A DNA stretch of 64,000 nucleotides from Spongospora subterranea f. sp. subterranea. Its lineage: Eukaryota; Endomyxa: Phytomyxea; Phytomyxea; Plasmodiophorida. The stretch spans positions 27,710 to 91,709 of the forward strand of contig JAUGWO010000083.1 in assembly GCA_049724395.1 (NCBI GenBank), written 5' to 3'. Positions 59,400-64,000 of this stretch are shown piece by piece. The notes beneath the pieces were generated by a model that ran no database searches, was not told the DNA's origin, and saw nothing but the letters and a program-made list of their open reading frames with translations. Both the position numbers and the translations under genes were made by a program. The stretch's first letter is position 1. The number at the start of each line of letters is the position of its first letter.

Positions 59400-60129
59400 A
59401 ATTCATACCACGGTCAATGATGAATTATAACGAAGCGATTTTAATGCCCAAAACACAACATGAAATAGAAACTCTATTACCGGAACTCATCCAAGAAATA
59501 CCTTGGCTCATGGCTAAACTAAAGAATGACGTTACGCCAATGGGAACAGGCACGATAATCATCAAAGGGCTAAAAATAGGTACACACCGAAGAATAGTTA
59601 AAAGAATAGTAACGAAACTAACTCCAACCACTCAGGACAATACAAAGCCCTGCAACAATACTGTGGGAGAAAAGGAATTCGAATCAGACCTACATCAGAG
59701 TCCAAACACGACACCAGCCGTAAAGTTATTGTGCAAGGCATCCCACCATACCTTATTAAAAACGGAATGGCGATACAAGGATGGAAAGGAAAAAAACCGG
59801 ACAAAGCTACCCAAATTGGAAGCAACACTACCATGTTCCAATTCCAGATGGCAAGTGATGCGAAGCAATGTCTATCGCAGGGAACGGTACATATATTCGG
59901 GAAACAATACAAGCCCCTGGCCTTCCAAAAAAAGGAAATACGAGTATGTGAAACATGCTACCAGATTGAGTGCCTCCAAAAAAACAAATGTGGCAAGATT
60001 GCCTGCTACATATGCAGTGAAGCTCACATGGCCGACTCATGCCCAAAGAAGAATAAGGATGAGCCTAAGTGCATTACATGCCAGGAAGAGGGACATTGGG
60101 CCATCCAATGCCCATGGCGTTACCTGTAA
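59400..60129 (+). pseudogene. LINE ORF1-like region with two zinc knuckles, out of frame with the long ORF
   Basis: The frame 59731-60129 carries CYICSEAHMADSC and CITCQEEGHWAIQC, the second a canonical C-x2-C-x4-H-x4-C knuckle typical of LINE and gag nucleic-acid chaperones. Just upstream, MFQFQMASDAKQCLSQ resembles a single-stranded nucleic-acid-binding segment. The long 1655-codon frame reads through this region in a different frame, so that long ORF is not a real single protein here. Confidence 0.82.
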
Positions 60130-60199
60130 ATCAAGATTCAATAAAGCAAATATGACAAAGGGCCACAAAAAGATGAGCAAAATGCAAATTGAATTTACC

Positions 60200-60440
60200 T
60201 ACACTGAAAGCCGCAGTTATGACATGCTGAAGGAGTACACAAAGACTGGCAGATTGTGGTTTGTTTCATTATACAGGAAGGCCAAGATCTTATATTGCAC
60301 CCCGAAATTAGATGCCGTCCCCTGCGACAACCAATTCTTCGCATCACTCGATACCTGGAATTGGAACATGGTAAAATTGTTTCCAATTAGGGTGTGGTTG
60401 AATGTAAAACGTGGGAAAAAACCAAATAACAGCAAAGTAT
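60200..60440 (-). repeat. inverted, diverged copy of the ORF1 segment at 59790-59990
   Basis: The minus strand of this segment encodes MFQFQVSSDAKNWLSQGT and then FGVQYKILAFL, parallel to the plus strand at 59820-59930 (MFQFQMASDAKQCLSQGT, FGKQYKPLAFQ). So a piece from a related copy has been inserted in reverse immediately downstream. The plus strand happens to stay open through it. Confidence 0.82.
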
Positions 60441-60510
60441 GGAAAACAAGTGAAAACAAAACACTGGAACAATCAACACCATACAGTGGCGGAAACAGCA
60501 AAGGACTCCA

Positions 60511-61030
60511 TACATCATGCATGGTGGAGATAAAGAATACGAAATACGTATTTAGAGATGTCATCGGAATAGGAAACTGCGCTTTCGAGGCGATCAGAGC
60601 ATCAGGAGCGATCCCGAATATGACAGTGCAAAACCTACGAAAGGAAATATGTGAATTCGCTAGAAATCCTGAGCAAGGAAGAACCATTGCTAAAAAATTA
60701 AAACCCTATATAGGATCGCTGCCAAACAATGACAGCATAGGATTGGATGAATATCTGAATATAATGAGTATCGATAGACAATGGGGAGGGTTGTTCGAAC
60801 TCACCATAGCTGCATACAAATTTAAAATGAACATAATAGTAGTAAGTCAGACGAATCCAACGCTCATAACAGATATACAGAAATGGATAGAGAACACGTT
60901 ACCAAAGTCACGTGATGTAACACCATGGACCAAAACAATTTACTTGTTACATCACAAGCATGGGAAACCATCAACACCAATGAGGCATCAAGACTTGAAC
61001 CATTATGGGACCCTTTTCCCTATAGAAACA
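60511..61030 (+). CDS. OTU-like cysteine protease domain within the LINE ORF
   Basis: The long frame contains VIGIGNCAFEAIRASG (candidate catalytic Cys at codon 60578-60580), helical segments (VQNLRKEICEFA), RQWGGLFELTIAAYKF, a strand MNIIVVSQ and finally LNHYGTLFPIE (candidate catalytic His at 61001-61003). This is the order of ovarian-tumour (OTU) proteases: a GNC-F box, a WGG-E-L-A block, and a terminal H-Y. The usual Asp before GNC is Ile here. OTU domains cleave ubiquitin chains in cells and are known in some viruses and transposable elements. Whether it processes the element's polyprotein or acts on host ubiquitin is unknown. Confidence 0.72.
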
Positions 61031-61639
61031 ACGGCTAGTGAATGGAATAATAGCGGTATGATGACACCAGACAAATGTGACCTTTACATTGATCAGTACA
61101 AATTATCAAACAAAACAGACAGCTCAGCAACGCAAAATGTTAGAAATGATAATTCCAAACAGCAATTTATGATAAAACCATCGCTAGACAAAACGATGAG
61201 ACACGATAAAAACATAAATCCGAAAAGGCACCGATCATGCGACGATTCCGACGACCAACCCACTCAACGTGCCAAATATGAAAAACATCAAACGCACTCT
61301 AAACAAATCTGCACAAAAAAGCGAACATTGCTGATAGATAAGGACGGCACTGAAACGCAGTATAAAAGACGGCTTACCAACAGCGAGCGCCAATGCAAAG
61401 AAGTTGCAGACAATGAAACAGCGCGAAAAACAGCCTCAAAACAGACACCAACAAGCCAGATGAGCCACTACGAACTCACCAAATTGATCGGAAATATACT
61501 AGAACCAGACAACAAGGAAGACAATATAGCAGACACATCGGACAAAAACCTGAACGGAACTAAAACACACAAACGGCAGATGAAAATAACTCAATATTTC
61601 ATGAAAACCAATACCAAAACCAGAAAAATAAGAACAACC

Positions 61640-62290
61640 AGGAGCTTAAAAATCGCTCAATGGAACGCCTGCTCCCTAAGCGAACAAAAATCAAAAGAAC
61701 TGTCTCGATTTGCTAACACCAACCGCGTCGATGTAATATGTATATCAGAACTTCACCATAGACGCCAAGTAGACGATTTCCCAAACCACGAAGCCGATGA
61801 CCGGTACACCCAAGCTGGAATTTTTTGGAGGGACCATGTAAATGTAGATGTGATGCGCATTCCTGCAATACAAACGTTTGGGAACGACGGAATCATGACA
61901 CAAATAGTAAAAATATATAGTGAAATGATATTAATTCACATATATATACCACCGGATATAGATCGAAATACTAGAAAAACATATTGGAAACAAATCGGCA
62001 AATTCGTAGAAATGCGAGATGAACCGATACTTCTAACAGGTGACCTCAACACCAAAGATAGACGGTTTGGAATCCACCATGACGAAACTCACAAATACCT
62101 AGACAGCATATTGGAAGAATGCAAATTGATGAACAACCCGGAACGCCCAACAAGAGGAAACAACTCATTAGATATCACCATTGCCAATCGACAGATGGCA
62201 AAGGAGATCTTACAATGGGACGTGCACGCAGAGCTAGGCAGTGACCATTCACCGACAACAATAGATACTACAATTAGAAGAAAATCGACG
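61640..62290 (+). CDS. LINE APE-type endonuclease domain
   Basis: The frame has KIAQWNACSL (metal-binding Asn), then CISELHHRR (Glu), ILLTGDLNTKD (Asp-Leu-Asn), TRGNNSLDITIANR and LGSDHSPTTI (Ser-Asp-His). All core residues of the exonuclease-endonuclease-phosphatase fold are in order. It nicks target DNA to prime reverse transcription. It is in the same frame as the OTU-like domain about 600 bases upstream. Confidence 0.93.
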
Positions 62291-62899
62291 CAAAGGATTC
62301 CCCCTAGCCGTAAAAGAATACAACGAATTGACACACGAGCGACAACGAAAGCGTTAGAAGAGGAACTGCAGAATGTTGAAAGCAAGAACATGGGACTAAC
62401 AGCTTTCATTGACCTATTGCAAAATAGCATTAAGCACAAATATGTTAGACAGAATAGATGCAAATTCTGGACCACGAAACTCAAAATTGCGTTAAACTTG
62501 CGAAATAAACTCAAGCGCAAACACCAGGAAGCCATACTGAAATGCAAAAGCCAGCAATTTATTGCACGGCAGCACACCGAAATGCGAAAAGCGGAAATAT
62601 CATTGAGGAAACAATTTCAGAAAGCGAAAAATGCAAGCCTTAGAACGGAAGTTAAACAGGCATGTATGGACGAAACAGGAGCCAAAATATGGAGCCTGGT
62701 AAAGAAGATAAGTCCTCAAACCAACAAACGGAGACGAAAGTACGAAACACAGAAAGTTGATGCAAAAGATGAAGCGGAAAAAATAGCTGACAGTTTTGAG
62801 GCAATCTACAGCGAAGCAGACCTTAACCTCAATGAGCATGAACAGCGTGAACACGATCTACTCATTGAAAAACTATGGAAAGAGAGAATCTCTCAACCA

Positions 62900-64000
62900 C
62901 CGGAAAAGATTACTTTGAGAGAGCTAGAAAGGGCAGTTGTTAAGGCCAATAGGAAATCAGCAGGAGGAATTGATGGAATACCGAATAGTCTCATCAAAGA
63001 ATTATGCAAAAATGATATGAACAAATACGCGTTGCTGAATTCAATTAATAACGATATTATAGATTTAGGATACTTCCCACAAGATATGAAAATAGCGAAA
63101 ATCAGACCATTACCTAAAGATAAACCAGGTGAATATAGACCGATATCATTATTGCCTAGATAGCCAAACTGGTAGAAGGGATTATTGAACACAGAATAAG
63201 ACACCAAGCGGAAAAGCACATACCTGATAACCAATTCGGGTGCAGACCCGCTCATAGTACTACGCATGCATTGTTAAGATTGCTGCATAATGCAGGATTA
63301 GCAGCTGCTAAAGAACAACAATTCGCCCTAATTGTATATGACTTTATGAAAGCCTTTGACAGAGTACAGAGAACACTACTAGTACGAAAGATGAGAAATA
63401 TGGGAATAGACTCATACCTAATATTATTGATCGACCAATGGTTGACAAAGCGAATATTCCACGTGTGCCACAGGAAAAATATTACAGAGCCGCATTATCA
63501 AGAGAACGGAATCCCCGTAAGGATCCAGTATTAGCGTCTTATTATGGATTATATATATCTACGATGCACCAATAGAAACGGTCAATAGTAATGTTTATGT
63601 AGATGATACCACACAATGGGCAACAGATTCAACCAAATGGGAAGTAAAAAATCAACTGAGGGCAGAGAGTTCAAAGCTGCAAAGCTGGTGCACAGCAAAC
63701 CACATTAAGATACAATGGCTGAAAACCCACTTATTATTCAATGAACATACTCATAGAGACCAAATAACTGTCAACGAGCATAAATCAAAACAACAGACAC
63801 AATCAAGTATTTAGGGAACCTTAAGAGCAAATGATGAGAATCACCACTCAACAATCAAAATCGATCTCAAAGAAGTAGCAAAGGACATTAAAACCAGATG
63901 CAAATTAATGAGAGGGCTACGAAAATATGGAATTCCAGTTTCGACCTTTCAAAAAATATGTCGAGGATTCATAGGCGGAACTCAATTACTACCTGCCAAG
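62900..64000 (+). pseudogene. LINE reverse transcriptase, frame-broken and cut by the window edge
   Basis: KSAGGIDGIPNSLIKEL and GEYRPISLLP in the long frame are the RT fingers. After a stop at 63161 the next frame has IPDNQFGCRPAHSTTHAL and VYDFMKAFDRVQ (catalytic block A). Past a further break near 63515, VYVDDTTQW at about 63594-63620 holds the YVDD catalytic pair. At least two frame changes are needed, so this copy is not translatable as read. The thumb is partly present and the 3' end lies beyond 64000. Confidence 0.88.

Larger units (their letters stand above)
58215..64000 (+). mobile_element. LINE retrotransposon with OTU-like protease, APE endonuclease and reverse transcriptase (3' end outside window)
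   Basis: A frame open from about 58196 to 63163 contains, in order: a tandem-repeat leader, a basic ORF1-like region, zinc knuckles (in another frame), an OTU-like domain, an apurinic-type endonuclease and the start of the reverse transcriptase. The RT continues after a stop at 63161-63163 in other frames and runs to the window edge. The base composition is A-rich compared with the genes, as in many LINE coding strands. The 5' border with the gypsy relic is not precise. At least three frame breaks suggest this copy is dead, or that some breaks are sequence errors. Confidence 0.9.

Overview
The window is nuclear DNA of a eukaryotic microbe. Genes lie on both strands and are mostly interrupted by short GT-AG introns (about 50-80 nt where I could check phase), stops are standard, and retroelement debris separates the genes. 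An axonemal outer-arm dynein intermediate chain (DNAI2/IC2 type, 23.9-26.3 kb) means the organism has, or recently had, a motile flagellum. The mix of conserved eukaryotic genes, compact introns and heavy retroelement load would fit a zoosporic protist such as a plasmodiophorid rhizarian, but that placement is a guess and no marker in the window settles it.

Layout. 0-5 kb: a perfect 96-bp inverted repeat, an intron-bearing zinc alcohol dehydrogenase gene, and two chromodomain remnants facing away from each other. 6-10 kb: a secreted Gly/Ser/Asn-rich protein, a NEPRO/RMP1-like RNase MRP-type protein, a 21-bp minisatellite and a broken second copy of the dehydrogenase 3' end. 10.6-18.8 kb: unrecognised multi-exon genes, a gag fragment, an NCOA5-like protein, a universal stress protein, a pogo-like transposase fragment and several small inverted repeats. 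19-30.6 kb is the most gene-dense part: CocE/NonD-type hydrolase, LSG1 ribosome-assembly GTPase, DNAI2, a small unknown gene, a long coiled-coil gene and a leucine-rich-repeat gene. 31-36.4 kb: poorly recognised spliced ORFs, including a transposase-like gene holding a 91-bp fold-back. 36.4-50.4 kb: acidic repeat protein, two unknown proteins, proteasome subunit RPN3/PSMD3, TrmO-type tRNA methyltransferase, exportin-7 and others. 50.5-52 kb: two minisatellites, one a 25-bp array of about 27 copies. 52.1-52.8 kb: a TTC1-like TPR co-chaperone. 53.6-58.2 kb: a decayed Ty3/gypsy chromovirus. 58.2-64 kb: a LINE carrying an OTU-like protease domain upstream of its APE endonuclease and reverse transcriptase, running off the window edge.

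The cellular genes are unrelated housekeeping functions (ribosome export, RNA processing, tRNA modification, proteasome, nuclear transport, flagellar motility) with no operon-like logic. The two most striking signals are (1) short-spacer inverted duplications at many sites with different degrees of divergence, some perfect, in unique sequence and in retroelements, and (2) the OTU-protease LINE with zinc knuckles in a different frame and an internal inverted copy of its own ORF1 region. Several conserved genes (TrmO, LSG1 tail, the acidic protein) also show single-base frame breaks, which may be uncorrected sequencing errors.
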